Assembly: GCF_036511935.1 (NCBI RefSeq)
Contig: NZ_AP028878.1
Coordinates: 5,270,001-5,334,000 of the forward strand
From: Marinobacter nanhaiticus D15-8W
GTDB taxonomy: Bacteria > Pseudomonadota > Gammaproteobacteria > Pseudomonadales > Oleiphilaceae
Length of the DNA stretch: 64,000 bases
Direction of reading: 5' to 3'
The notes under the pieces were generated by a model. It searched no databases and was not told the DNA's origin. It saw nothing but the letters and a program-made list of their open reading frames with translations. Positions 1 through 7,886 of this stretch are shown here, in pieces (within the stretch, counting starts at the first letter, position 1; every line of letters begins with the position of its first letter). The translations under genes were made by a program, and so were the position numbers.

Positions 1-1
1 G

Positions 2-502
2 GAAAATCAGGGCTGGACCTACGCCAAGTTCCTGCTCGGCCACGAGCGCACCGGCCTGGCCAACGTCGGCCAGTGGAAGGCGCTGATGCGTCGGCTGAAG
101 GAAGTCGCCCGGGAAGAGCGCGACGGCGAACGCCCGCTGATCGAGAACACCCGCTTCCGAGACCGTCTGGCGCAGTTGGATACCGAGTTGCGAGCGCTGG
201 AACTAACAGTGTTGCGGGTACTGACCAACGAAAAAGGCCCCGGGCCGCAGGCGTCGATCCTCAAGATCAAGGGCACCGAGATCGGCCAGGGGCTGTTCGA
301 ACTGCTGATGGAAGCCACCGGTCAGGACGCCATCGCCCACATCCCGCAAGCCCTGGAACTGGACTACGCCGGGGCGCGGGTTGGCTCTCTCGACGCCACG
401 CCGGCCGCCGGCGATTACTTCAACATGCGCAAGTTGTCGATCTTCGGCGGGTCCAACGAGATCCAGCGCAATATCATCGCCCAAATGGTTCTGGGCCTGT
501 AA
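2..502 (+). CDS. acyl-CoA dehydrogenase, C-terminal part (cut by window edge)
   Basis: The frame is open from the first full codon, so the start lies outside the window; 166 residues of the C-terminal helical FAD-binding domain are visible. The motif FGGSNEIQRNIIA near the end is the characteristic C-terminal segment of acyl-CoA dehydrogenases, which oxidise acyl-CoA to 2-enoyl-CoA and pass electrons to ETF. The stop codon overlaps the ribosome-binding site of the next acyl-CoA dehydrogenase gene, so the two are one operon. Unequal pairs of this kind (large and small subunits, as in pimeloyl-CoA dehydrogenase PimC/PimD or steroid-degrading FadE pairs) usually form heteromers; that this pair does so is inference. 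The substrate cannot be told from the sequence. Confidence 0.93.
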   Translation, partial: ENQGWTYAKFLLGHERTGLANVGQWKALMRRLKEVAREERDGERPLIENTRFRDRLAQLDTELRALELTVLRVLTNEKGPGPQASILKIKGTEIGQGLFELLMEATGQDAIAHIPQALELDYAGARVGSLDATPAAGDYFNMRKLSIFGGSNEIQRNIIAQMVLGL

Positions 503-512
503 GGAGCGCGTT

Positions 513-1658
513 ATGAACTTCAACCTGACCGAAGAGCAGCAGATGCTGCAGGATTCCCTGCGCCGCTTCCTGGCCAACGAGTATGGCTTCGACAAGCGCG
601 GGAAGATCATCGAATCCGGCGAGGGCCTGGATCGCACGACCTGGAACGCTTTCGCCGAAATGGGTCTGCTGGGCTTTACCTTCCCCGAGGACTACGACGG
701 GCTGGGCGGCAACGCGATCGATACGATGCTGGTGATGGACTGTTTCGGCCGGGCACTGGTGGTCGAGCCCTACCTCGCGACGGTCGTGCTGGGCGGCGGT
801 CTGATCCGTGATGCCGGTTCCGAGGCACAGAAGGCCGAGATCCTGCCGAAGATCGCCGCCGGTGAGCACTTCCTGGCTCTCGCTCACAGCGAACCGGGCG
901 CCCGCTACAACCTCACCCACGTAAAGACCGCAGCGATGAAGGACGGCGACGGCTTTCTCCTCAGCGGCCGCAAGACCGCCGTCATTCACGGGGCGCAGGC
1001 GGATCAACTGATTGTTTCGGCCCGGACCGACGGTAAGGTGGGTGACGCGGCGGGTTTGTCGCTCTTCCTCGTGGATCGGACGGCGCCAGGCCTTACGCTA
1101 CAAGACTTCGCAACCCATGACGGCCTCCGTACTGCCGAAGTTCACCTGGATAATGTGCGGGTCAAGGCCGGCGCAGTGATCGGCGAAATCGGCGATGCCG
1201 CGCCGGCTATCGAGAAAATGGTCGATCTGGGCATCGCCGCCCTCTGCGCGGAAGCGGTCGGCGCGATGGAAGCGTTGAACGAGACCACGCTTGAGTACAT
1301 CAAGACCCGCAAGCAGTTCGGCGTACCCATCGGCAAGTTCCAGGTGCTGCAGCACCGCATGGCGGATATGTTCATCGCCGCGGAACAGGCCAAATCCATG
1401 GCCATCCTGGCGGCCAGCGAAGCGGATTCCGATGACAGGGCCAAGCGACGTGAGGCGATTTCCATGGCCAAGACACTGGTCGGCCAGTCGGCGCGTTACG
1501 TCGGCCAGCAAGCGGTTCAGTTACATGGTGGTATGGGTGTGACCGAAGAGATGTTCGCTGCGCACCTGTTCAAGCGCCTGACCCTGATCAACCTGCTGTT
1601 CGGCGACACCGACCACCATTTGGCACAGGTCAGCGATGGGCTGCTCAAGAGCGCCTAA
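513..1658 (+). CDS. acyl-CoA dehydrogenase, small-subunit (PimD-like) type
   Basis: This 381-residue protein has the full acyl-CoA dehydrogenase fold: an N-terminal helical part starting MNFNLTEEQQML, a beta domain, and a C-terminal helical domain with TRKQFGVPIGKFQVLQHR and the late QAVQLHGGMGVTEE motif. It resembles the family annotated as pimeloyl-CoA dehydrogenase small subunit, including the stretch RALVVEPYLATVVLGGG. The start at 513 has an AAGGAG ribosome site seven bases upstream; a longer in-frame extension upstream overlaps the previous gene and has no such site. It follows the large-subunit gene by ten bases and precedes a short-chain dehydrogenase, which suggests successive beta-oxidation-like steps on an unusual acyl-CoA (inference). 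Confidence 0.93.
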   Translation: MNFNLTEEQQMLQDSLRRFLANEYGFDKRGKIIESGEGLDRTTWNAFAEMGLLGFTFPEDYDGLGGNAIDTMLVMDCFGRALVVEPYLATVVLGGGLIRDAGSEAQKAEILPKIAAGEHFLALAHSEPGARYNLTHVKTAAMKDGDGFLLSGRKTAVIHGAQADQLIVSARTDGKVGDAAGLSLFLVDRTAPGLTLQDFATHDGLRTAEVHLDNVRVKAGAVIGEIGDAAPAIEKMVDLGIAALCAEAVGAMEALNETTLEYIKTRKQFGVPIGKFQVLQHRMADMFIAAEQAKSMAILAASEADSDDRAKRREAISMAKTLVGQSARYVGQQAVQLHGGMGVTEEMFAAHLFKRLTLINLLFGDTDHHLAQVSDGLLKSA

Positions 1659-1680
1659 AAACAAGGCAAGGAACGACAGC

Positions 1681-2454
1681 ATGAGCGTAAAACAACTTCT
1701 CGATCTCACCGGAAAAGTCGCGCTGATCACCGGCGGCTCCCGTGGGCTGGGCCTGCAGATGGCCGAAGCCCTGGGGGAAATGGGCGCCAAGGTGGCCCTC
1801 ACCGCCCGCAAGCAGCATGAGCTCGATGAGGCAGAAAAGCACCTGAAAGACCAGGGTATCGAGGTGATGACCCTGGCCGCGGACATGTCGGACCTGGAAG
1901 GCATCCCGGCAGTTGTGGACAAGATCGCCGAAGGGCTCGGCGAGATCGACATTCTGGTCAACAACGCCGGTGCCACCTGGGGCGCGCCCGCCGAGGACTA
2001 CCCGGCGGAAGGCTGGATGAAGGTGATGAACCTCAACGTCAACGCCGTTTTCTTCCTCACCCAGACGGTGGCGAAGAAATGCTTTATCCCGCGCAAGACC
2101 GGCAAGGTGATCAACATCGCCTCCATCGCCGGCCTTTCCGGCAACCCGGAAGCCATGAAGACCATCGCCTACAACACCAGCAAGGGCGCCGTCGTGAACT
2201 TCACTCGTGCACTGGCTGCCGAATGGGGTCATCACAACATCAACGTGAACGCCCTGTGCCCGGGCTTCTTCCCCTCCAAGATGTCCCAGGGGCTGCTCGA
2301 TGCCCAGGGCGACACCATGCTGGAGCGTATTCCGCTGAACCGGTTTGGCGGCGACGAAGACCTGAAAGGGGCGGCGGTGTTGCTGGCCTCCGAAGCCGGA
2401 CGGCATATCACCGGGCAGTGCCTGGCGGTGGACGGTGGGACGTTGGTGTCGTGA
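1681..2454 (+). CDS. SDR family NAD(P)-dependent oxidoreductase
   Basis: This is a 257-residue classical short-chain dehydrogenase/reductase. The glycine-rich cofactor motif TGGSRGLG is at residues 17-24, NNAG at 94-97, and the catalytic Ser148, Tyr164 and Lys168 are present. The C-terminal DGGTLVS is also typical of the family. An AAGGA ribosome site precedes the ATG at 1681. It lies 22 bases after the small acyl-CoA dehydrogenase gene on the same strand and is probably the last gene of that operon. A role as 3-hydroxyacyl-CoA dehydrogenase or related step in the same pathway is inference; the SDR family is too broad to fix the substrate. Confidence 0.93.
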   Translation: MSVKQLLDLTGKVALITGGSRGLGLQMAEALGEMGAKVALTARKQHELDEAEKHLKDQGIEVMTLAADMSDLEGIPAVVDKIAEGLGEIDILVNNAGATWGAPAEDYPAEGWMKVMNLNVNAVFFLTQTVAKKCFIPRKTGKVINIASIAGLSGNPEAMKTIAYNTSKGAVVNFTRALAAEWGHHNINVNALCPGFFPSKMSQGLLDAQGDTMLERIPLNRFGGDEDLKGAAVLLASEAGRHITGQCLAVDGGTLVS

Positions 2455-2470
2455 GTTGAAGCGATCACCC

Positions 2471-2590
2471 CGAGCATGTAGCGGATGCTTCAGCTTCCGA
2501 GCGAGCCGTAGGCTCGCCGATATAGCCCTGGGCCCTGACGGGCCCTCCGAAGCTGAAGCGTCGGCTACACTTTTCCGATAGCTCGACGCT
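2471..2590. repeat. interspersed inverted repeat, core copy
   Basis: Two 24-base arms, 2477-2500 (TGTAGCGGATGCTTCAGCTT...) and 2546-2569 (...GCTGAAGCGTCGGCTACA), are reverse complements at 21 of 24 positions. The same arms, in the opposite order, form the core of two 210-bp elements at 48158-48367 and 59540-59749. The repeat fills the gap between the SDR gene and the convergent monooxygenase gene, so it could also act as a terminator hairpin, although no T-run follows. Confidence 0.7.
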
Positions 2591-2609
2591 ATCCGTCTCT
2601 AAAATCACA

Positions 2610-4193
2610 TCAAGCCGGCACCGGCTCCCCGGCCACCGCCCGCAAGGTCGCCGATGTCTCACACCGATACTGCTGCGCATCGAACCGGCTCGTCTGCTGC
2701 CGGAACGCCCAGGTGAAGCTGGGCCAGAGCGCGGTGTTCTTGCCGTGCTCGTTCACGTACCAACTGTTGCAGCCGCTCTCCCACACTGAGCCACCGGACT
2801 TGGACTGGAGCATTGCGTTGTATTTGGTCTGGGCCCGTTCCTTGACCTCGACCGCTTCCCAGCCTTCCTGTTTCATCTGAGCCAGGGCATCCATCACGTA
2901 CTGGATCTGGGACTCGATCATGTAGACCATCGAACTGTGCCCGAGGCCCGTGTTGGGACCGACCAGCATGAAGAAATTGGGGAAGCCGTGGACGGTGGTG
3001 CCCTTGTAGGCCTCGGCGCCCTGCTTCCAGGCGTCGAGCAGATCCTGTCCATTACGGCCGAAGATCATCCGCGGCGCGATCGGCTCCTGGGCCTTGAAAC
3101 CGGTGCCGAAGACGATGACGTCCACTTCCCGCTCCACGCCGTTCTTATCCACAACGCCCTTGGCCGTCACTTCCCGGATGCCGTCGGTGCGCACGTCCAC
3201 ATGGTCCTGCGCCAGGGCCGGATAGTAGTTGTTGGACAGCAGAATGCGCTTGCAGCCGATGGTGTAGTCTGGCGTGACTTTTTTGCGCAGAGTCTTATCG
3301 GGGATCTGCTTGCGGATATGGCGGCGGGCTTCAAGTTCCGCCACCTTCATCAGCCGTGGATTCAGCGCCAAGGCCAGAACGCGGGATTCCAACTGCCAGT
3401 AGATGGAATTACGCAGCGCAGATTGGGCCGCCGGCACCCGCCGGAACAGCGCCTTCTCCCAGCCCTTCATTTCCCGGTCCGGCTTGGGCATGACCCACGG
3501 CGGTGTGCGCTGGTACAGGTCGACCCGGGCCGCTTCCTTCGCCAGCTCCGGTACGAACTGGATGGCACTCGCGCCGGTACCGATTACGGCGACCCGCTTG
3601 CCTTGCAGGTCATAGCTATGATCCCAATCCTGGGAATGGAACATCTTGCCCTTGAACGTATCCAGGCCTTTGATGGCCGGATACGACGGCGTACTCAGAC
3701 CGCCCATCCCGGACACCAGCACGTTGGCCTCCATGGTCTCAAACTCGGGCAATTCGGGATCATCGATATCCAGGGCGTCGCCGGGCTTGAGGTTCTTCTC
3801 CTGCATATAGGTCCACAGCGCCGAGCTGTCCGCCGTCTTCAGGCTCCAACGGTTGTGCTGCTCATCATAGTGCGCAGCGGCGAGATGGGTGTTGAAGCGA
3901 ATATGCCGCATCAAGTCGTATTTTTCGGCACAGTGACGCAGGTAGTCGAGGATCTCCGACTGTTGGGCGTACATCCGCGACCAGTTCGGGTTCTGCTCAA
4001 ATGAGAAAGAGTAGAGCGCGGACTGAACGTCACAGGCACACCCGGGGTAGTGGTTATCGCGCCAGGTACCGCCCACCTCGTTGCCCTGCTCCAGGATCAC
4101 GAAGTCTTCGTAGCCGGCCTCCTTCAGCTTGATAGCCATGCCCAGCCCGGCAAAGCCGGTGCCGATAATCGCGATAGGCGTGTTGTTGTTCAT
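2610..4193 (-). CDS. flavin-containing (Baeyer-Villiger-type) monooxygenase
   Basis: This 527-residue class B flavoprotein monooxygenase uses FAD and NADPH to insert oxygen into ketones or related substrates. The FAD motif GTGFAGLG is at residues 11-18, the Baeyer-Villiger fingerprint FxGxxxHxxxW is intact as FKGKMFHSQDW at 180-190, and the NADPH motif GTGASAIQ is at 205-212. I chose the ATG at 4193 because GAGG lies nine bases upstream; the ATG at 4199 would leave only three. An in-frame extension further upstream would read through the operator. The gene is divergent from a TetR regulator with a shared palindromic operator, so it is probably repressed by that protein until a substrate is present (inference). 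Confidence 0.93.
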   Translation of the reverse strand: MNNNTPIAIIGTGFAGLGMAIKLKEAGYEDFVILEQGNEVGGTWRDNHYPGCACDVQSALYSFSFEQNPNWSRMYAQQSEILDYLRHCAEKYDLMRHIRFNTHLAAAHYDEQHNRWSLKTADSSALWTYMQEKNLKPGDALDIDDPELPEFETMEANVLVSGMGGLSTPSYPAIKGLDTFKGKMFHSQDWDHSYDLQGKRVAVIGTGASAIQFVPELAKEAARVDLYQRTPPWVMPKPDREMKGWEKALFRRVPAAQSALRNSIYWQLESRVLALALNPRLMKVAELEARRHIRKQIPDKTLRKKVTPDYTIGCKRILLSNNYYPALAQDHVDVRTDGIREVTAKGVVDKNGVEREVDVIVFGTGFKAQEPIAPRMIFGRNGQDLLDAWKQGAEAYKGTTVHGFPNFFMLVGPNTGLGHSSMVYMIESQIQYVMDALAQMKQEGWEAVEVKERAQTKYNAMLQSKSGGSVWESGCNSWYVNEHGKNTALWPSFTWAFRQQTSRFDAQQYRCETSATLRAVAGEPVPA

Positions 4194-4265
4194 ATCCATC
4201 CACCTCGTTGCGGCCTCCGTTTGTAGAGGCCTGTTGTTATCTGAGCTGTTGGTTTTGGCGATTCG

Positions 4266-4327
4266 TGTATACAGTTGTCTACGTCGGTAGACGGATGTAT
4301 ACACCTTAAAGTAGACACCTGTATACT
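4266..4327. promoter_or_regulatory. palindromic operator with three half-sites in divergent promoter
   Basis: The 17-base arm TGTATACAGTTGTCTAC (4266-4282) and its inverted partner GTAGACGGATGTATACA (4287-4303) are separated by four bases. A third half-site GTAGACACCTGTATACT (4311-4327) repeats the right arm directly, 24 bases downstream. The conserved parts are GTAGAC and TGTATAC. The site lies between the divergent monooxygenase and TetR genes, the usual place for a TetR-family operator. Confidence 0.75.
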
Positions 4328-4379
4328 TTTGCTGAGCCATACAGCGGCCTTTGGCCCGCACAGACAAGAAGGCGTCCTG

Positions 4380-5009
4380 ATGAGCGTGATGACCGGAGGC
4401 AAATTGAAGCTGGTACAGGCGGCCCTGCGCCTGATTACCCAGAGCCGTAGTCTGACATCATTGGGTCTGAGAGAACTGGCGCGGGAAGCGGGGCTGAATC
4501 CCAATACCTTCTATCGGCACTTTCGCAATCTGGACGAGTTCGGCCTGCAGGTCCTGGGCTATATCGCCGAGGAAATGAAGACGGGCGTACGGGAGTTGCG
4601 CCGCATGGCGGAAAGCTCGGATCAGGCCTCCCATGACACGGTGGCCTTCGTCTACAGCTACTTTCTCAGCAATCCCGCCGCCACGACCGTCGCCGTGCGT
4701 GAGTTGCATGGTCCTTCCCCCATCCTGCGCCGTGCTCTGGAAGTCCAGTTGAACGCCAGCGCGCGGGAAATGGCGGAAGATATCATTGAGCGCAAACTGG
4801 TCAGCGGTCTGGATGAAGCAACGATCCATGAAATTTCGCACATGACCATCCGCTATATCCTGTTCCGGGCCATGGATTACATCGAGAAGGTGGATCAGCG
4901 GGAGCGGATCCAGCTGGAAACCGAGCGGTTCATCAACCGCCAGTTTCGGGGGGCATTGGTGGAAAGGCTCTCTCCGGAGGAGATTGCCGAGCGGGTCAGT
5001 CAGCACTGA
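4380..5009 (+). CDS. TetR/AcrR family transcriptional regulator
   Basis: This 209-residue protein has an N-terminal helix-turn-helix at about residues 27-50 (LGLRELAREAGLNPNTFYRHF), very like FabR- and DesT-type TetR repressors. The rest is the helical ligand-binding and dimerisation part. The ATG at 4380 follows GAAGG with good spacing; the upstream in-frame extension runs through the operator and is unlikely. It is divergent from the Baeyer-Villiger-type monooxygenase and most likely binds the palindromes in between, controlling both genes. The FabR-like look raises a fatty-acid or acyl-CoA ligand as an alternative, but the ligand cannot be read from sequence. Confidence 0.92.
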   Translation: MSVMTGGKLKLVQAALRLITQSRSLTSLGLRELAREAGLNPNTFYRHFRNLDEFGLQVLGYIAEEMKTGVRELRRMAESSDQASHDTVAFVYSYFLSNPAATTVAVRELHGPSPILRRALEVQLNASAREMAEDIIERKLVSGLDEATIHEISHMTIRYILFRAMDYIEKVDQRERIQLETERFINRQFRGALVERLSPEEIAERVSQH

Positions 5010-5018
5010 CCCGCTCGG
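4987..5018. terminator. strong hairpin between convergent genes
   Basis: A perfect 14-base stem (CCGAGCGGGTCAGT with its complement) has a CAGC loop and overlaps the stop codon of the TetR gene. It sits between the TetR gene and the convergent lipoprotein gene. No T-run follows on either side, so termination is likely but not certain. Confidence 0.55.
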
Positions 5019-5031
5019 CGGGGCACCAGCC

Positions 5032-5346
5032 TTACTCGCCGGTGGTGTTGTAGACGTAGGAATCGACAGTGCCGTCTTCGTTGAAGCGCACCACCAGGTC
5101 CGTCGTCTCGGCATCGCTGAACGCCGACCAGCGGTATTTTCCGTAGGTCCAGGTCCGCTTGCCGTCTTCCATACCCGTGCGCCAGGGTTCGCCAAACATC
5201 CGCTGGATCTCGGCACGGGTGGTCTGGTCAATCCTGATCTCGTCCACATTATGGGTCGGGAAGTCCTTACCCACCGTCGCGCAGCCTGCCGCCAGTACCG
5301 CAGCCGTCAGAACACCGGCACCCAACAGCGATTTCATGCTTTGCAT
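5032..5346 (-). CDS. small BamE/SmpA-like outer-membrane lipoprotein
   Basis: The 104-residue product has a lipoprotein signal with lipobox LAAGC (Cys22). The mature part resembles the SmpA/BamE (OmlA) fold: a segment beginning IRIDQTTRAEIQRMFGEPW followed by strands ending in VVRFNEDGTVDSY. Real BamE is encoded elsewhere in most genomes, so this is probably a paralogue. The ATG at 5346 follows GGGAG by eight bases; a second ATG at 5337 is possible. It is 59 bases downstream of a transporter gene on the same strand and may be cotranscribed with it. Function in the cell is unknown. Confidence 0.82.
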   Translation of the reverse strand: MQSMKSLLGAGVLTAAVLAAGCATVGKDFPTHNVDEIRIDQTTRAEIQRMFGEPWRTGMEDGKRTWTYGKYRWSAFSDAETTDLVVRFNEDGTVDSYVYNTTGE

Positions 5347-5404
5347 AACAACGTCTCCCAGGTTGGATTTGCATCCATCATACCGGTTCACCTGACGCTT
5401 TCGA

Positions 5405-6313
5405 TTACGGACCCGTAACGCCCCGCGAACGACGCGCCGGACGCGCAAACAGCCGGTGCCCAAAGAAAAACAGCCCCAATCCCGTAAGAATCAGCCCGCT
5501 CCCAAAGGCCAATGCGGCAGAAATAACCTCACCGTTGAGCCACTGCCCAAGATATAGGGCAAATACGGGCGTTATTAGCGTCACTAGAGCGACCGTGCTG
5601 GCCGACAGGTGCCGCAACACATGGTAATAACTGACGAACCCCAACAACGAACCGAAGATTGCCAGATACAGGATGGCCCAGGGGGAGGTGGAGGACCAAT
5701 CGATGGAAGGCAGCGTCCCATCCAGTACGAGCCACGTCACCGCGAAAAACGGCTGGCTCAGCAACAGGGTGCCGACAGTCTGCGCCAGCGGGTGTGCCGG
5801 TGATGCGGTTTTCTTGACCATCACCGCGCTGTAGCTGAACAACAGAACCGCAACGAGGATCAGCAGAACACCTGGAATAATTTCTCGTCCAATCGCCACA
5901 TCATCCAGGAAAATCGCCCCCAAACCCGCCAACGCAATGAAGCAGGCGATCCAGCGGTAAACCGGCAACGGCGGCTCCCGCAACAGCCATTGCGCAAGCA
6001 CGGCTGAAAGAAGTGGCGACAACCCGTAGAGCACGGAAATCAGTCCCGACGGCACCGTCTGCGCCGCAACATAGCTCAAGCTCAACGCGCCGTACACACC
6101 GAGGAGCGCGTAACCGTATGCACGCAGTTGAGGGCCGCGCCATGATAGGGGAATGCGCATGGCACGCAGCAGCAACCAGCCAAGCACCGCGGCAATCGCC
6201 ATGCGGGACCACGCGGCCATGATGGGATGGACGGTCGCTCCGCTCCAGACGATGCCGAGCGGCGTGGTGGACCAGACGAGGACCACGATCAGGTAGGCTG
6301 CGGGGACGTGCAT
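5405..6313 (-). CDS. EamA/DMT-family transporter
   Basis: This 302-residue integral membrane protein has about ten hydrophobic segments arranged as two EamA repeats, the usual layout of drug/metabolite exporters such as RhaT- or YdcZ-type carriers. Typical features are an early conserved Trp-Ser segment (VWSTTPLGIVWSG) and SLLGFVSYYHVLRHLSASTVAL in the second repeat. A GGAGAAGG ribosome site precedes the start. These proteins export amino acids or other small metabolites, but the substrate is unknown. A lipoprotein gene follows on the same strand. Confidence 0.9.
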   Translation of the reverse strand: MHVPAAYLIVVLVWSTTPLGIVWSGATVHPIMAAWSRMAIAAVLGWLLLRAMRIPLSWRGPQLRAYGYALLGVYGALSLSYVAAQTVPSGLISVLYGLSPLLSAVLAQWLLREPPLPVYRWIACFIALAGLGAIFLDDVAIGREIIPGVLLILVAVLLFSYSAVMVKKTASPAHPLAQTVGTLLLSQPFFAVTWLVLDGTLPSIDWSSTSPWAILYLAIFGSLLGFVSYYHVLRHLSASTVALVTLITPVFALYLGQWLNGEVISAALAFGSGLILTGLGLFFFGHRLFARPARRSRGVTGP

Positions 6314-6378
6314 GGGGTTCCTTCTCCAGTGAATTCCTTAGGAAACATCCCCTAAAGACAGAAGACCACCGCCCCAAC

Positions 6379-6414
6379 GAAAAAGACCGCAGGGCGAGAA
6401 GCGCTGCGGTCTTT
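6379..6414 (-). terminator. rho-independent terminator
   Basis: The 11-base arms AAAGACCGCAG (6382-6392) and CTGCGGTCTTT (6404-6414) form a stem that, read on the minus strand, ends in a T-run. It lies 224 bases after the stop of the Old Yellow Enzyme gene and just upstream of the DMT transporter gene, so it separates these transcripts. The rest of the 6314-6637 gap shows no convincing gene. Confidence 0.75.
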
Positions 6415-6637
6415 GGGAGATTCGGCTCTGATTCAGCAGTCGCGGTCTCCAGCCCCAGCGCATGACAAACGGGCCCACGCAGCGGCACTCGCTAGGCGCA
6501 GGGCAATGGTCATCGGCAGGTGGCAGGAAAACATGCGATTTATTCCGTCCGATCGGAAAGGGTTGCTGAAACAGCAATCAAGCATGCCCGGCGAACTCGG
6601 GCAAGTCAACGTGCCCACGTTCGCCGGACGCGTAAGC

Positions 6638-7750
6638 TTAGTAAAGCTTCGCCAATGACTTCTTGGCAAACGGCTCCACGTCACCAATGCGGCCTTCCTT
6701 AACCTTCACCAGCCACTCTGGATCCTGCAGCAGGGCGCGGCCGACGGCGATCAGTTCGAACTCGTGGTTGTTCATGCGCTCGACCAGTTCGTCGATGCCG
6801 GACTGCTCCACGGCCTCTTTCTTGCTGGCGAAGGTGCCGCTGATGAAGTCTTCGGTCAGGCCGACGCTGCCGACGGACATGGTGGGCTTGCCGGAGAGTT
6901 TCTGGGTCCAGCCGGCCAGGTTGAGGTTGGACCCTTCGAATTCCGGCTCCCAGAAGCGGCGGGTGGAGGCATGGAAGATATCCACACCCGCCTCGACCAG
7001 CGGCTTGAGGAATTGCTCCAGCTCTTCCGGTGTCTTGGCCAGCTTGGCGTCGTAGTCCTGCATCTTCCACTGGGAGAAACGCAGCATGATGGGGAAATCG
7101 GGACCGACGCGTTGACGCACAGCTTCGATGATCTCGATGGCGAAACGCTGGCGGTTGGCCATGCTGCCGCCATACTCGTCGTCCCGCTGGTTGGTACCTT
7201 CCCAGAAGAACTGGTCGATGATGTAACCGTGAGCACCGTGGATTTCGACACCATCGAAGCCTAATGCCTTGGCATCCTGCGCGGCGTCGGCGAAGGCGTT
7301 GACGACGTCGGCGATATCCTCCTTAGTCATCGCCCTGCCGTTCGGCTTACCCGGCGCATAGAGGCCAGACGGGCTGTACCCGGGAACGGAAGGATCCGGC
7401 TCCATACCTTCACGACGTACCGATCCGACATGCCACAGCTGGGGGAAGATGGCACCGCCAGCCTCATGGACCGCATCCACAACCTTCTTCCAGCCCGCCA
7501 GCGCGTCGTCACCGTGGAAGAACGGAACGTTTTCATAGCCATTGGCAGCCGGGTGGTTGACCGTAGTGCCTTCGGTGATCAGCAGGCCCACGCCGCCCTC
7601 TGCCCGGCGGCGATAGTAGTCCACCACGTTGTCGCCCGGTACGTTACCCGGAGAGAAATTGCGGGTCATCGGCGCCATGGCAACGCGGTTGCGCAGGGTC
7701 AGGTCATTGATTTCGAAAGGTTCGAAAAGCGGTCCCAAGTTTACGGACAT
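6638..7750 (-). CDS. Old Yellow Enzyme family NADH:flavin oxidoreductase
   Basis: This 370-residue TIM-barrel flavoenzyme belongs to the OYE family, which uses FMN and NAD(P)H to reduce activated alkenes, enones or nitro compounds. Key marks are LRNRVAMAPMTRN near the N-terminus, the substrate-binding HGAHGYIIDQFFW segment (HxxH-like pair), and VGRALLQDPEW near the C-terminus. The start follows AGGAG by ten bases. It is divergent from an HxlR regulator across a region with two palindromes, an arrangement common for redox-stress-inducible reductases such as YodC/NemA-type systems. The physiological substrate is not known. Confidence 0.95.
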   Translation of the reverse strand: MSVNLGPLFEPFEINDLTLRNRVAMAPMTRNFSPGNVPGDNVVDYYRRRAEGGVGLLITEGTTVNHPAANGYENVPFFHGDDALAGWKKVVDAVHEAGGAIFPQLWHVGSVRREGMEPDPSVPGYSPSGLYAPGKPNGRAMTKEDIADVVNAFADAAQDAKALGFDGVEIHGAHGYIIDQFFWEGTNQRDDEYGGSMANRQRFAIEIIEAVRQRVGPDFPIMLRFSQWKMQDYDAKLAKTPEELEQFLKPLVEAGVDIFHASTRRFWEPEFEGSNLNLAGWTQKLSGKPTMSVGSVGLTEDFISGTFASKKEAVEQSGIDELVERMNNHEFELIAVGRALLQDPEWLVKVKEGRIGDVEPFAKKSLAKLY

Positions 7751-7820
7751 TAGAGCAAATCTCCTGAAGAATCGACGGCCGCCAGGCTATTCATACTTTC
7801 TAACCTAGCTGGCCAAATTT

Positions 7821-7865
7821 GGTTTCATAATGAAACCCTATTTAATCTGGTTTTAAAATGCAACC
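7821..7865. promoter_or_regulatory. two copies of an HxlR-type operator palindrome
   Basis: GGTTTCATAATGAAACC (7821-7837) is a perfect palindrome around one base. GGTTTTAAAATGCAACC (7849-7865) is an imperfect second copy 28 bases further. Both lie between the divergent OYE and HxlR genes, where a winged-helix dimer would bind to control both. The second copy is close to the HxlR start codon and would fit autoregulation. Confidence 0.75.
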
Positions 7866-7886
7866 CTATTCGGTAGACTCGAAATC

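Noticed and set aside
1..502. Frameshifted or truncated acyl-CoA dehydrogenase
   Set aside because: The frame is open to the window edge with no internal stop, so it is simply cut by the edge.
2937..4004. Long open frame opposite the monooxygenase gene
   Set aside because: It is a shadow of a GC-rich coding region; the monooxygenase on the other strand has all family motifs.
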